NCBI RefSeq assembly: GCF_001651855.1
Contig: NZ_LNQC01000082.1
Location: 35,724-99,723, forward strand
DNA from: Sinorhizobium americanum
Lineage (GTDB): Bacteria > Pseudomonadota > Alphaproteobacteria > Rhizobiales > Rhizobiaceae
Direction: 5' to 3'
DNA: 64,000 nt
In this document: positions 42,915-51,699 of the stretch, piece after piece
Layout: each line of letters opens with the position of its first letter
How positions within the stretch are numbered: position 1 is the stretch's first letter
The notes under the pieces: generated by a model
Told to the model about the DNA's origin: nothing
Database searches by the model: none
What the model saw: the letters and a program-made list of their open reading frames with translations, nothing else
Program-made: the position numbers and the translations under genes

Positions 42915-43730
42915 ATGAACAAGACAGAACGCGGCATTGCCCTGGTTACGGGTGCTTCCTCCGGCATCGGGCTGGCGACGGCACAAGCGTTGCGCCGCGA
43001 CGGTTACCGTGTCTTCGGCACGAGCCGAAAGCCGATGCTCGATATCTCGGATGGGATCACGATGCTGATCTGTGACGTGACCGATGATGCCTCGGTAGAG
43101 AGCGTCGTCGAGGAGGTTCTAAGCCGCGCCGGGCGGATCGATCTTCTAATCAACAATGCCGGGATTGGGCTGCTCGGCGGCGCCGAGGAATCCACCACGG
43201 AACAGGCGAAAGCCATATTCGACGTGAATGTGTTCGGCGTCATACGAATGACAAATGCAGTCCTGCCGGCGATGAGACGGCAGCGTCGTGGTCGGATCGT
43301 CAATCTCAGCTCCATACTCGGGCTGATCCCGGCCCCCTATAATGCGCTCTACGCGTCGACCAAGCACGCCATCGAAGGCTATTCGGAGTCTCTCGACCAC
43401 GAAGTGCGAACGCAGGGCATCCGCATCGTGCTTGTCGAGCCCGGCGTGACCCGCACGTCCTTCGAAGAGAACATCACGCGTCCGGACCGACCGCTTGACG
43501 TCTACGATACGGTTCGCACCGGCGCGGAGAGGCTGATGCGCGAGATCGTTGCGAAGGGCGATGCACCCGAGGTAGTCGCCGAGACCGTCGTAAGGGCCGC
43601 CAATGCGGCATCGCCCAGACGACGCTACACCGCCGGAAAAGCCGCAGGACAGGTCCGGTCCCTCCGCCGATTCATGCCCGAGTCCTTCGTCGACAAAAGC
43701 CTTCGGAAATTCAACAGACTTCCCGATTGA
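42915..43730 (+). CDS. short-chain dehydrogenase/reductase
   Basis: This is a classical SDR of 271 residues. The cofactor motif is VTGASSGIGLATAQ, followed by NNAGIGLLGG, the catalytic Ser region NLSSILGLIPAP and YASTKHAIEG with the Tyr-x-x-x-Lys pair. The C-terminal extension (SPRRRYTAGKAAGQVRSLRR) is typical of the ketoacyl-reductase-like or retinol-type SDRs. The substrate is unknown. It is divergent from HxlR and followed 52 bases later by a second oxidoreductase, a common redox-stress or aldehyde-response arrangement. Confidence 0.93.
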   Translation: MNKTERGIALVTGASSGIGLATAQALRRDGYRVFGTSRKPMLDISDGITMLICDVTDDASVESVVEEVLSRAGRIDLLINNAGIGLLGGAEESTTEQAKAIFDVNVFGVIRMTNAVLPAMRRQRRGRIVNLSSILGLIPAPYNALYASTKHAIEGYSESLDHEVRTQGIRIVLVEPGVTRTSFEENITRPDRPLDVYDTVRTGAERLMREIVAKGDAPEVVAETVVRAANAASPRRRYTAGKAAGQVRSLRRFMPESFVDKSLRKFNRLPD

Positions 43731-43782
43731 GCTTTCAACTGCTGGCGCTGCCGGCCACCTAAAGAAAACGAAAGTTAGACTG

Positions 43783-44784
43783 ATGAAATCATTCCTCATC
43801 GATCGCTACACCAAACGGGGCGAACTGCGGCTCGGTGAAGGTCCCGAGCCGGAGTTGCGTGACAACGACGTCATGGTCGAGATTCATGCCGCCGGCGTGA
43901 ACCCCTTGGACAACAAGATCAGGGACGGAGAGTTCAAGCTCATCCTGCCCTACCGCCTTCCACTCGCGTTGGGCAACGATGTAGCGGGCATCGTGGTCCG
44001 GGTCGGAGCCAAGGTCCGGCAATTCAAGGCCGGTGACGCGGTCTATGCACGTCCGGCCCAGGATCGCATCGGGACATTCGCAGAGTATATCGCAATCGAC
44101 GAGGCCGATTTAGCAATGAAGCCGAGCAATTTGACCATGGAAGAGGCCGCATCCATTCCGCTTGTCGCGCTGACAGCATGGCAGGCGCTGGTCGAGCGGG
44201 CCAACGTGCAGAAGGGACACAAGGTCCTGATCCTTGCCGGCTCGGGTGGCGTGGGGACGATCGCGATCCAGCTTGCCAAACATCTCGGAGCACATGTCGC
44301 CACCACCGCGAGCACAGCAAATATCGCCCTTGTAAAAAGTCTCGGCGCAGACGTCGTGATCGATTACAAGAACGACGACTTCGAGAGAGTGCTGCAGGGC
44401 TATGACGTCGTGCTGAACAGCCTCGAGAAGGAGACGCTGGAGAAATCCCTGCGCGTGCTGAAGCCGGGCGGGAAGCTGATTTCGATTTCCGGTCCACCCG
44501 ATCCGGATTTCGCGAGGCAGAACGGCTCTGGCTGGCTGCTTCAACTGGTCATGCGTCTGCTGAGCTTTGGCATCAGGAGACAATCGAAGCGCCGGAGGAT
44601 CAGCTATTCGTTTCTCTTCATGACAGCGAACGGCCGGCAGCTCGGAAAGATCACCTCCCTGATCGAGGCGGGTGTCATACGTCCCGTGCTGGATCGGGTC
44701 TTCCCGTTCGAGAGAACCAACGAGGCACTGGACTATGTCGAAACGGGTCGTGCGAAGGGGAAGGTCGTCGTCACTGTGAAATGA
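43783..44784 (+). CDS. zinc-independent MDR-family NADP oxidoreductase (quinone reductase-like)
   Basis: This medium-chain dehydrogenase/reductase of 333 residues lacks zinc-binding cysteines. It opens MKSFLIDRYTKRGELRLGEG, has NPLDNKIRDG and the NADPH motif ILAGSGGVGTIAIQLAKHLG, and ends with DYVETGRAKGKVVVTVK. This matches quinone-oxidoreductase or enone-reductase-like members. The ATG at 43783 was chosen because the longer frame upstream overlaps the SDR gene. It is probably co-transcribed with the SDR under HxlR control. Confidence 0.92.
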   Translation: MKSFLIDRYTKRGELRLGEGPEPELRDNDVMVEIHAAGVNPLDNKIRDGEFKLILPYRLPLALGNDVAGIVVRVGAKVRQFKAGDAVYARPAQDRIGTFAEYIAIDEADLAMKPSNLTMEEAASIPLVALTAWQALVERANVQKGHKVLILAGSGGVGTIAIQLAKHLGAHVATTASTANIALVKSLGADVVIDYKNDDFERVLQGYDVVLNSLEKETLEKSLRVLKPGGKLISISGPPDPDFARQNGSGWLLQLVMRLLSFGIRRQSKRRRISYSFLFMTANGRQLGKITSLIEAGVIRPVLDRVFPFERTNEALDYVETGRAKGKVVVTVK

Positions 44785-44938
44785 CGTCTGGACCGCTGCG
44801 CACACACCTTCCTATCAAGCATAATACGCAGCGGCCGTCGTCATCTTCTGGCCCTGATTGGTGCGTCCGGAGATCAAGGCTGCAACTGGGAAGGCCAGCA
44901 CGGAGCGGCACGTGGCAGGTGCCGCCCAAAACTATCGC

Positions 44939-45271
44939 TCAAAGGCGGTATTCGTTCGCCTGGGTGACGTGGTGGTGGATGCGTCCTTCGAAGAAGCGCG
45001 CCAGCACCTCTTCCGTTGCGGCCTTCGCCGCTGCGCGGGCCGGGCTCGCCAGCGCCTTCTCGACCGTGTCGAGGTCCGGGTAGTTGATCGCCAGAATCAT
45101 CGGGATCTCCGGCGCCCCCTCGTCGCGGGCGTCGGCGAAGGTGACGCGCACGTCGAGCGCTCCGGGAAAGGCCTTCCACTTGGGCAGGATGTTTTCGAGA
45201 ACCGCGGCCCGGAAGGCCTCCGTCTCGCCCTCCCTCACCTTTCCTTCGAACAGCGCATAGCGGGTGATCAT
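44939..45271 (-). CDS. EthD/Dabb-like dimeric alpha-beta barrel protein
   Basis: This protein of 110 residues has a ferredoxin-like dimeric barrel look: MITRYALFEGKVREGETEAF, then FPGALDVRVTFADARDEG, PMILAINYPDLDTVEKALASP and FFEGRIHHHVTQANEY. Its role in sugar-acid catabolism is unknown. The ATG overlaps the stop of the dehydrogenase gene upstream, so it is the last gene of the gntK-idnO operon. Similar small proteins occur next to sugar-acid catabolic genes in rhizobia. Confidence 0.7.
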   Translation of the reverse strand: MITRYALFEGKVREGETEAFRAAVLENILPKWKAFPGALDVRVTFADARDEGAPEIPMILAINYPDLDTVEKALASPARAAAKAATEEVLARFFEGRIHHHVTQANEYRL

Positions 45272-46155
45272 TCGGCAATCTCCTTGTTGGGTCCCCTGAA
45301 ATATTCCATCAGTGCCGCCTGATCCTCGCCGCCGAGGCCGGCGGCCGTCAGCATCCGGTGCACTTCGGCGCAAGTGGCGGTCAGCGGCATCGCGGTGTTA
45401 GTGCGACGGGCGAGGTCCTGGGCGCCGTTCAGATCCTTCACCATGTTGTCGATCCGGCCGGTGCGGCGATAATCCCTGACGACGAAGCGCGGCATGTATT
45501 CCTGCAGGATGGCGCTGTCGGCCCGCCCGCCCTTCAGCGCCTGCGGGATCTTCGCCGCGTCGACGCCGGCGTCGAGCGCCAGCTGCGTCGCTTCGGCGAC
45601 GGCAAGGAAGTTTAAGCCGCAGAGGACCTGGTTGATCAGCTTGGTCGTCTGCCCGGCGCCGGACGGACCCATATGGGTGTAGTTCGAGGCGACGTGCTTA
45701 AGCACCCGATAGGCATCCGCCACGTCCTCCTCCCTGCCGCCGGCCATTAGCGTCAGCTGGCCGGTGAGCGCCTTCGGGGCGCCGCCCGAAAGCGGGCTGT
45801 CGACCCAGCGCAGGCCGCTTTCCGCCGCTTCCCGTGCCAGCGCCTTGGTGGCTTCCGGATCGATCGAGGACATGTCGATGATGAGCGTTCCGGGCCTGGC
45901 GCCCTTGGCGACGCCGGTCTCGCCGAAAACGGCGATATGGACGATCTTCGCCGAGTTGAGGCTGAGGATGACCGTATCGGATGCCGCCGCCGCTTCCGCC
46001 GCGCTCGCCGCAGCGCTTGCCCCCTTGTCGACCAGTTCCTGAACCTTCGCCCGATCGAGGTCGAAGACGGTCAGCTGATTGCCGGTTTCGACCAGCCTCG
46101 TCCCGATGGCACCGCCCATGGCTCCGGCACCGATCAACGCAACCCTGTTCGTCAT
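45268..46155 (-). CDS. beta-hydroxyacid dehydrogenase (HIBADH/GarR family)
   Basis: This is an NAD(P)-dependent beta-hydroxyacid dehydrogenase of 295 residues. It has a Rossmann start VALIGAGAMGGAIGTRLVE, the substrate motif VDSPLSGGAPKALTG, and the catalytic lysine region GAGQTTKLINQVLCG. The family oxidises 3-hydroxyisobutyrate, tartronate, L-gulonate-type or phosphogluconate-like acids. Within a gluconate/idonate operon a sugar-acid substrate is likely. The ATG overlaps the gntK stop. Confidence 0.9.
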   Translation of the reverse strand: MTNRVALIGAGAMGGAIGTRLVETGNQLTVFDLDRAKVQELVDKGASAAASAAEAAAASDTVILSLNSAKIVHIAVFGETGVAKGARPGTLIIDMSSIDPEATKALAREAAESGLRWVDSPLSGGAPKALTGQLTLMAGGREEDVADAYRVLKHVASNYTHMGPSGAGQTTKLINQVLCGLNFLAVAEATQLALDAGVDAAKIPQALKGGRADSAILQEYMPRFVVRDYRRTGRIDNMVKDLNGAQDLARRTNTAMPLTATCAEVHRMLTAAGLGGEDQAALMEYFRGPNKEIAE

Positions 46156-46643
46156 TCTCGCAGTCCTCCCAGTTGCGCAGCGATCGCCTCGACGACCGCA
46201 TCGAGCGGCTGGTCGATGTCGACGCTGATGGCATTTTCGTCCGGTCCCGGCGGCTCGAGCGCCGCGAACTGGCTGGCAAGCAGCGCCGGTGGCATGAAGT
46301 GGCCCTGCCGCTCCTTCATCCGCCTCTCGATGACCTCGACCGTTCCGGCGAGATGAATGAAGGTGGCGGGTTCGCCGGCCGTGCGTTCGATATGCTGGCG
46401 GTAGGCGCGCTTCAGCGCCGAGCAGCCGATGATCGTCGGACCCGTCCCGGCTGCAAGCGCCTCGCCGACACGGCTCAGCCATGGCCAGCGATCCTCGTCC
46501 TCGAGCGGAATTCCCTTGCTCATCTTGGCGATGTTTTCCGCCGGATGCAGATCGTCGCCGTCGAAATAGACGGCGCCGATGCGCTTGGCGAGCGCGGCGC
46601 CGACCGAGGACTTGCCGCAACCGGCAACGCCCATCAGCACCAT
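46152..46643 (-). CDS. gntK: gluconokinase
   Basis: This GntK-type gluconate kinase of about 163 residues makes 6-phosphogluconate for the Entner-Doudoroff or pentose phosphate pathway. The P-loop is MGVAGCGKSSVGAAL, followed by YFDGDDLHPAENIAKMSKGIPLEDEDRWPWL split across the substrate loop, then CSALKRAYR and the lid KERQGHFMPPALLASQFAALE. The ATG at 46641-46643 is preferred. An in-frame ATG at 46688 would overlap the upstream gene. Order idnO-gntK-dehydrogenase-EthD suggests a single transcript from the operator at 47457. Confidence 0.93.
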   Translation of the reverse strand: MVLMGVAGCGKSSVGAALAKRIGAVYFDGDDLHPAENIAKMSKGIPLEDEDRWPWLSRVGEALAAGTGPTIIGCSALKRAYRQHIERTAGEPATFIHLAGTVEVIERRMKERQGHFMPPALLASQFAALEPPGPDENAISVDIDQPLDAVVEAIAAQLGGLRE

Positions 46644-46656
46644 GCGCCGGGGAACC

Positions 46657-47412
46657 TCACAGGGATGCGGTGATGCCGCCGTCAACATAGAGCACGTGTC
46701 CGTTCACAAAAGAGGAAGCGTCCGAGGCGAGGAAGATGCAGGCGCCGACCAGCTCCTCCACCTTGCCCCAGCGGCCGGCGGGCGTGCGTTTCTCGAGCCA
46801 GGCCGAGAAATCCGGATCGGCGACCAGAGCGGCGTTGAGCGGGGTGTCGAAATAGCCGGGCGCGATGGCGTTGCACTGCAGCCCGTATTTCGCCCAGTCG
46901 GTCGCCATCCCCTTGGTGAGATTGCCGACCGCACCCTTGGTGGCGGTGTAGGGCGCGATGCTCGGCCGGGCAAGGGCAGTCTGGACGCTGGCGATATTGA
47001 TGATCTTGCCGGCGCCGCGCTTGATCATGTGCCGCGCCACCGCCTGGCCGACATTGAAGACCGTCGAAATGTTGGTGCGCAGAAGCCTCTCGAAGGCGTC
47101 GGCGGGAAAATCCTCGAGCGGCGTGCGGTGCTGCATGCCGGCATTGTTGACGAGGATGTCGATCGGACCCACCTCCGCCTCGAAACCGTCGACGGCACTT
47201 CGCACCGCCTCATGGTCGGTGGCGTCGAAGGCGAGTTGCCGGGCGCCGCCAATCCGCTCGGCCGCTTCGGTGAGCTTGTCCCTGTCGCGCCCGTTGAGCA
47301 CCACTTCCGCCCCGGCATCGGCAAGGCCGCGCGCCAGCGCAAAGCCGATGCCCTGCGAAGAGCCGGTGACAAGCGCCCGCCGGCTTTTGAGATTGAACAG
47401 TTCGAGGGCCAT
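46657..47412 (-). CDS. idnO: gluconate 5-dehydrogenase / 5-ketogluconate reductase (SDR)
   Basis: This SDR of 251 residues has the cofactor motif VTGSSQGIGFALARGL, NNAGMQHRTPLEDF, and the active site NIASVQTALARPSIAPYTATKGAVG with Tyr-x-x-x-Lys. HRTPLE and the ending FVNGHVLYVDGGITASL are characteristic of IdnO/Gno-type gluconate 5-dehydrogenases. It would reduce 5-keto-D-gluconate to D-gluconate, linking idnD and gntK. It is the first gene of the minus-strand operon, with the perfect LacI operator 45 bases upstream. Confidence 0.9.
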   Translation of the reverse strand: MALELFNLKSRRALVTGSSQGIGFALARGLADAGAEVVLNGRDRDKLTEAAERIGGARQLAFDATDHEAVRSAVDGFEAEVGPIDILVNNAGMQHRTPLEDFPADAFERLLRTNISTVFNVGQAVARHMIKRGAGKIINIASVQTALARPSIAPYTATKGAVGNLTKGMATDWAKYGLQCNAIAPGYFDTPLNAALVADPDFSAWLEKRTPAGRWGKVEELVGACIFLASDASSFVNGHVLYVDGGITASL

Positions 47413-47456
47413 CTTTCCTCCCGCATTTCATCTCGACATCTGGAATTGATCTGTTT

Positions 47457-47472
47457 ATGTTATCGATAACAT
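47457..47472. promoter_or_regulatory. perfect LacI/GntR-type operator
   Basis: ATGTTATCGATAACAT is a 16-base perfect palindrome between the divergent idnO operon and the 2-hydroxyacid dehydrogenase gene. Its core equals the site at 24868-24881. It can govern both directions. Confidence 0.85.
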
Positions 47473-47499
47473 TCAATGTCAAGGGACGGAGTTTCTGAA

Positions 47500-48447
47500 T
47501 TGAGCAAGCCGCATATTCTCCAGGTCGGCCCCTATCCCGAGTGGGACGAGGTGCCGTTGAACGAAGCTTTTACGGTGCATCGCTATTTCGATGCCGCCGA
47601 CAAGGCGCGCTTCCTCGCCGACGTCGGCCCGAGCGTAAAAGGGATCGCCACCCGCGGTGAATTGGGCGCAACCCGCGCGATGATCGAGGCCTGCCCGGGG
47701 CTTGAAGTGGTGTCCGTCTATGGCGTAGGTTTCGATGCCGTCGACCTCGCCGCCTGCCGCGAGCGCGGCGTGCGTGTCACCAATACGCCCGACGTCCTGA
47801 CCAATGACGTCGCCGATCTCGGCGTGGCGATGATGCTGTGCCTGTCGCGCGGCATGATCGGCGCGGAAAGCTGGGTGAAGGACGGTAGCTGGGCGGCCAA
47901 AGGCCTTTATCCGCTGAAGCGGCGCGTCTGGGGCCGGCGCGCCGGCGTGCTCGGCCTCGGCCGGATCGGCTACGAAGTGGCCAAGCGCCTCAAGGGCTTC
48001 GACCTGGATATCGCCTATTCCGACGTCGGGCCGAAGTCCTACGCATCCGATTGGGAATATATCGCCGATCCGGTGGCGCTTGCGGCCCGCTCAGATTTCC
48101 TCTTCGTCACGCTCGCCGCCTCCGCCGCAACGCGCCATATCGTTGGCCGCGACGTGATCGCCGCGCTCGGCGCGGAGGGCATGCTGGTCAACATTTCCCG
48201 CGCCTCCAACATCGACGAGGAGGCGCTGCTCGAGGCGCTGGAAAACAAGACCCTCGGTTCGGCGGCGCTCGACGTCTTCGAAGGCGAACCGGCGCTGAAC
48301 CCCCGGTTTCTCGCGCTCGACAATGTGCTGCTGCAGCCGCACCACGCCTCGGGCACGATCGAGACGCGCAAGGCGATGGGCCAACTGGTGCGCGACAATC
48401 TCGCCGCCCATTTTGCCGGCAAGCCGCTGCTGACGCCTGTTCTTTAG
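47500..48447 (+). CDS. D-isomer-specific 2-hydroxyacid dehydrogenase (GhrB-like)
   Basis: This NAD(P)H-dependent 2-ketoacid reductase has about 315 residues. The cofactor motif is VLGLGRIGYEVAKRL, and the catalytic triad is Arg in NISRASNID, Glu in DVFEGEPALN and His in QPHHASGT. It could reduce 2-ketogluconate, glyoxylate or hydroxypyruvate. I prefer the TTG at 47500 as start: GGAG lies eight bases before it, and MSKPHILQVGPYPEW is the expected N terminus. The ATG at 47476 touches the operator and has no ribosome site. Confidence 0.88.
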   Translation: MSKPHILQVGPYPEWDEVPLNEAFTVHRYFDAADKARFLADVGPSVKGIATRGELGATRAMIEACPGLEVVSVYGVGFDAVDLAACRERGVRVTNTPDVLTNDVADLGVAMMLCLSRGMIGAESWVKDGSWAAKGLYPLKRRVWGRRAGVLGLGRIGYEVAKRLKGFDLDIAYSDVGPKSYASDWEYIADPVALAARSDFLFVTLAASAATRHIVGRDVIAALGAEGMLVNISRASNIDEEALLEALENKTLGSAALDVFEGEPALNPRFLALDNVLLQPHHASGTIETRKAMGQLVRDNLAAHFAGKPLLTPVL

Positions 48448-48558
48448 CTCCGTTCCTCGTTTCGTTGAACCAATGAACGGATCTAACATATTGAAACGAC
48501 GCAATTCCGGACGGAAAACCGTGACACACTTTTCCTGGAATTGCTGGAGGAGCCTCCG

Positions 48559-49590
48559 ATGAAAGCTATCGTCGTTCACGGCGCAAAGGATTTGCGCATC
48601 GAGGAGCGTGCCGTCGAGGCACCGGCTGCCGGCGAGGTCCGGCTTCGCCTTGCCGTCGGCGGGGTCTGCGGCAGCGACCTGCATTATTATAACCATGGCG
48701 GCTTCGGCACCGTGCGCCTGCGCGAACCGATGATCCTCGGCCACGAGGTCTCGGCCCATGTGGACGCGCTCGGGCCGGGCGTGGAGGGGCTAAGGATAGG
48801 CCAGCTCGTCGCCGTGTCGCCGTCGCGGCCCTGCCGGACCTGCCGCTATTGTCAGGAAGGGCTGCACAATCAGTGCCTCAACATGCGCTTCTACGGCAGC
48901 GCCATGCCTTTCCCGCACATCCAGGGCGCCTTCCGCGAGGTGCTTGTCGCCGATGCGATCCAATGCGTGCCGGCCGACGGCCTGACGCCGGGCGAGGCGG
49001 CGCTTGCCGAACCGCTGGCGGTGGCGCTGCATGCGACGCGCCGGGTCGGCGACATGCTCGGCAAGCGGGTTCTCGTCACGGGCTGCGGGCCGATCGGCGT
49101 GCTTTCTATCCTCGCGGCACGCCGCGCCGGTGCGGCCGAGATCGTCGCCACCGATCTGTCCGATTTCACCCTGGCGCTCGCGAAAAAGGTCGGCGCGGAT
49201 CGGGTCATCAACATGAAGAGCGAGCCGGATGCGCTCGGCCCCTACGGCGCCGACAAGGGTAGTTTCGACGTTCTCTACGAGTGCTCCGGTGCAGCACCAG
49301 CGCTCGCAGCCGGCATCGCCGCGCTTCGCCCGCGCGGCATCATCGTCCAGCTCGGACTTGGCGGAGACATGAGCCTGCCGATGATGGCGATCACCGCCAA
49401 GGAGCTCGAACTGCGCGGCTCCTTCCGCTTCCACGAGGAATTCGCGACCGGCGTCGGGCTGATGCAGAAGGGGCTGACCGACGTCAAGCCGTTGATCACC
49501 CACACGGTGCCGCTGGCCGAGGCGGTCACCGCCTTCGAACTGGCGAGCGACCGCAGCCAGGCGATGAAGGCGCAGATCGCCTTTTCCTGA
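48559..49590 (+). CDS. idnD: L-idonate 5-dehydrogenase
   Basis: This is a zinc-dependent medium-chain alcohol dehydrogenase of 343 residues. Catalytic zinc ligands are in GGVCGSDLHYYNHGGFG and GHEV, and structural-zinc cysteines in RPCRTCRYCQEGLHNQC. The NAD motif is VTGCGPIGVLSILAARR. The HYYNHGGFG block is the IdnD signature. It oxidises L-idonate to 5-ketogluconate, feeding idnO. The ATG at 48559 follows GGAGGAGCC. Confidence 0.93.
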   Translation: MKAIVVHGAKDLRIEERAVEAPAAGEVRLRLAVGGVCGSDLHYYNHGGFGTVRLREPMILGHEVSAHVDALGPGVEGLRIGQLVAVSPSRPCRTCRYCQEGLHNQCLNMRFYGSAMPFPHIQGAFREVLVADAIQCVPADGLTPGEAALAEPLAVALHATRRVGDMLGKRVLVTGCGPIGVLSILAARRAGAAEIVATDLSDFTLALAKKVGADRVINMKSEPDALGPYGADKGSFDVLYECSGAAPALAAGIAALRPRGIIVQLGLGGDMSLPMMAITAKELELRGSFRFHEEFATGVGLMQKGLTDVKPLITHTVPLAEAVTAFELASDRSQAMKAQIAFS

Positions 49591-49645
49591 CGCAAGCTTG
49601 CCGTCGCCGCGATGGCGGGGCAATCTGCGGCCCGTCAGAAACATG

Positions 49646-49675
49646 CGCCGACGCGGGGCTCGTCTCGCGTCGGCG
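49646..49675. other. hairpin between idnD and the lactonase gene
   Basis: CGCCGACGCG and CGCGTCGGCG pair around a 10-base loop. There is no T tract. It may stabilise the idnD transcript or reduce read-through. Confidence 0.4.
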
Positions 49676-49730
49676 TTCGGGCGGTACTGGATCGCTGCCA
49701 TTCAATCGATAAATCGGGAGGGAAATCGGA

Positions 49731-50627
49731 ATGTCGTTCTTCGAGGCGGTCGACTCCAGCTTCAAGTCTTTCGTCATGGGCAATGCGCCCCTGAAGCAGA
49801 TCGCGACCGGCTTCGACTGGGTCGAAGGGCCGGTCTGGTTCGGCGACGCCGGCTGCCTGCTGTTTTCGGACATTCCCAACAACCGCATCCTGCGCTGGTT
49901 GCCGGGTGTCGGCATCTCGACTTTCCGGGCCCCCTCGAACTATGCCAATGGCCATACGCGCGACCGCGAGGGGCGGCTCGTCAGCTGCGAGCATGGCGCG
50001 CGCCGCGTGACGCGGACGGAGCTCGACGGCTCGATTACGGTGATCGCCGACGGCTACCAGGGCAAGCGGTTGAATTCGCCAAATGACGTAGTGGTGACGG
50101 CAGACGGGTCGATCTGGTTCACCGATCCGCATTACGGCATCATGACGGACTATGAGGGGTTCCGGGGCGAGCAGGAGTTGCCCTGCCAGGTTTACCGGGT
50201 TCGTCCGTCCGGCGCGATCGAAGCGGTTTTGACGGATTTCAACTGCCCGAACGGCCTCGCCTTCAGCCCCGACGAAGGCCGTCTCTACGTCGCCGATACC
50301 GGCCGCATGTTCTCCTCCGACCCGCAGCACATCCGCGCCTTCGATGTCGGCGCCGACGGCGCGCTTTCCGGCGGCGAGGTGTTCCACAAGATCGCGCCCG
50401 GCGCCGCCGACGGCATTCGCGTCGACAGCGACGGCAACCTTTGGTCCTCGGCCGGCGACGGCGTGCATTGCATCGCCCCGGACGGCCATCTGATAGGTAA
50501 GATTCTTGTGCCGGAACGCGTCTCGAATATCTGCTTCGGCGGCCGCGCCAAGCATCAGCTGTTCATCACGGCGACGACCAGCGTCTATGCGATCACGCTC
50601 AACCGCAAGGGCGTGCAGCGTCCCTGA
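49731..50627 (+). CDS. SMP-30/gluconolactonase-like lactonase
   Basis: This six-bladed beta-propeller lactonase has 298 residues. Metal and active-site blocks are visible: FDWVEGPVWFGDAGCLLFSDI with the metal Glu, NGHTRDREGRLVSCEHG, LNSPNDVVVTADGSIWFTDP with the metal Asn, and CPNGLAFSPDEGRLYVADT with the catalytic Asp. The family opens aldono-lactones. Located after idnD, it fits lactone hydrolysis that feeds gluconate or idonate. AGGGAAATCGGA lies before the ATG. Confidence 0.93.
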   Translation: MSFFEAVDSSFKSFVMGNAPLKQIATGFDWVEGPVWFGDAGCLLFSDIPNNRILRWLPGVGISTFRAPSNYANGHTRDREGRLVSCEHGARRVTRTELDGSITVIADGYQGKRLNSPNDVVVTADGSIWFTDPHYGIMTDYEGFRGEQELPCQVYRVRPSGAIEAVLTDFNCPNGLAFSPDEGRLYVADTGRMFSSDPQHIRAFDVGADGALSGGEVFHKIAPGAADGIRVDSDGNLWSSAGDGVHCIAPDGHLIGKILVPERVSNICFGGRAKHQLFITATTSVYAITLNRKGVQRP

Positions 50628-50646
50628 TACGGGAATGCCGCCAGCC

Positions 50647-51699
50647 TCAGGTCGAGCTCCCCGCCGTCCAGCGGTGCCATTCGGCCTCGCTGCCGTGGAA
50701 GACGTTGAGGTCGATGCGGCCGTCGACGCCGTGCGACAGGCCGGAGCCGGAATATTGCCAGAACAGCCACTTCCGACCCGGATAGACCTTCGACGGGTGG
50801 GCGGCGACAGAGCGCAGCCAGAAGGGATGGTTGGGGAACGCGTTCCTCAGATTGTCGCGATAGAAATCCGGCGCGGTGTAGATGACCGGCCGCTGGCCGT
50901 AGTGCCGCTCCAGCTTGTCCATGAACACCTGCATCTTCTCCCGGATCCGCTCAGGTGAGAGGCGTCGCTTGCAGCTCGATTCGCCGTTGTATTCGACGTC
51001 GATGACCGGCGGCAGGGCATTGGCCTCGCGCGGAACGTTGCGGATGAACCAGTCGGCCTGTTCGCCGGCGGTGCGGCACCAGTAGAAGAAGTGGTAGGCG
51101 CCGCGCTTCAAGCCCGCCTGCTCGGCCCGGCGCCAGTTCTTCTTGAACATCGGGTCGAGATGGTCGCCGCCGTCCGTCGCCTTGATATAGGCGAAGTTCG
51201 CGCCTTGCGTCCGGAGTTTCTCCCAATCGATATTGCCCTGCCAGCGTGAAACATCGACGCCGTGCACGGCCATCTTCCGCGGCGACCGCTTGCCGAAATT
51301 GATCGGCTTGGCGTCGCGGAAGCGATGGCTGTAGACGCGTGACCGACTGCGCGGCGCTTCGTCGATCGCCGGATTGTCCGGCACGACCATCGCCACCGGA
51401 CGGTCCATCGGAACGGGCATGGCGGCTTCGCTCTCCATGGTCGTGAAGGCTTCCGGCTGCGGCACCTGGCCTGCCCAGGCAAGCTCTTCCGGCGGCTCGC
51501 TCGACGCTTCGGTCATGGCTACGTCGCTGGAAGGAACCGGCCCGGGTACGGAAACCACCGGGGCGGCGGGCGGGGCGACCGAGCTCGTCACTTCGCGCGA
51601 CGGGCGTGGCGACAAGACCGTTTCCGGACCGGAACTGGAAGCACAGCCCGAAAGAATGAGGCAGGTGAGGACAATTGCTGGCGCAGCCGACAAACGCAT
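50647..51699 (-). CDS. GH25 lysozyme-like lipoprotein
   Basis: This is a probable lipoprotein (lipobox LILSGC) of 350 residues with a long Ser/Pro/Glu-rich linker and a C-terminal GH25 muramidase domain (HGVDVSRWQGNIDWEKL, FAYIKATDGGDHLDPMF, GAYHFFYW, PPVIDVEYNGE with the catalytic Asp and Glu). It should cut peptidoglycan from the periplasmic face. Such enzymes help cell-wall turnover or assembly of envelope machines. It is convergent with the lactonase gene. Confidence 0.92.
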   Translation of the reverse strand: MRLSAAPAIVLTCLILSGCASSSGPETVLSPRPSREVTSSVAPPAAPVVSVPGPVPSSDVAMTEASSEPPEELAWAGQVPQPEAFTTMESEAAMPVPMDRPVAMVVPDNPAIDEAPRSRSRVYSHRFRDAKPINFGKRSPRKMAVHGVDVSRWQGNIDWEKLRTQGANFAYIKATDGGDHLDPMFKKNWRRAEQAGLKRGAYHFFYWCRTAGEQADWFIRNVPREANALPPVIDVEYNGESSCKRRLSPERIREKMQVFMDKLERHYGQRPVIYTAPDFYRDNLRNAFPNHPFWLRSVAAHPSKVYPGRKWLFWQYSGSGLSHGVDGRIDLNVFHGSEAEWHRWTAGSST

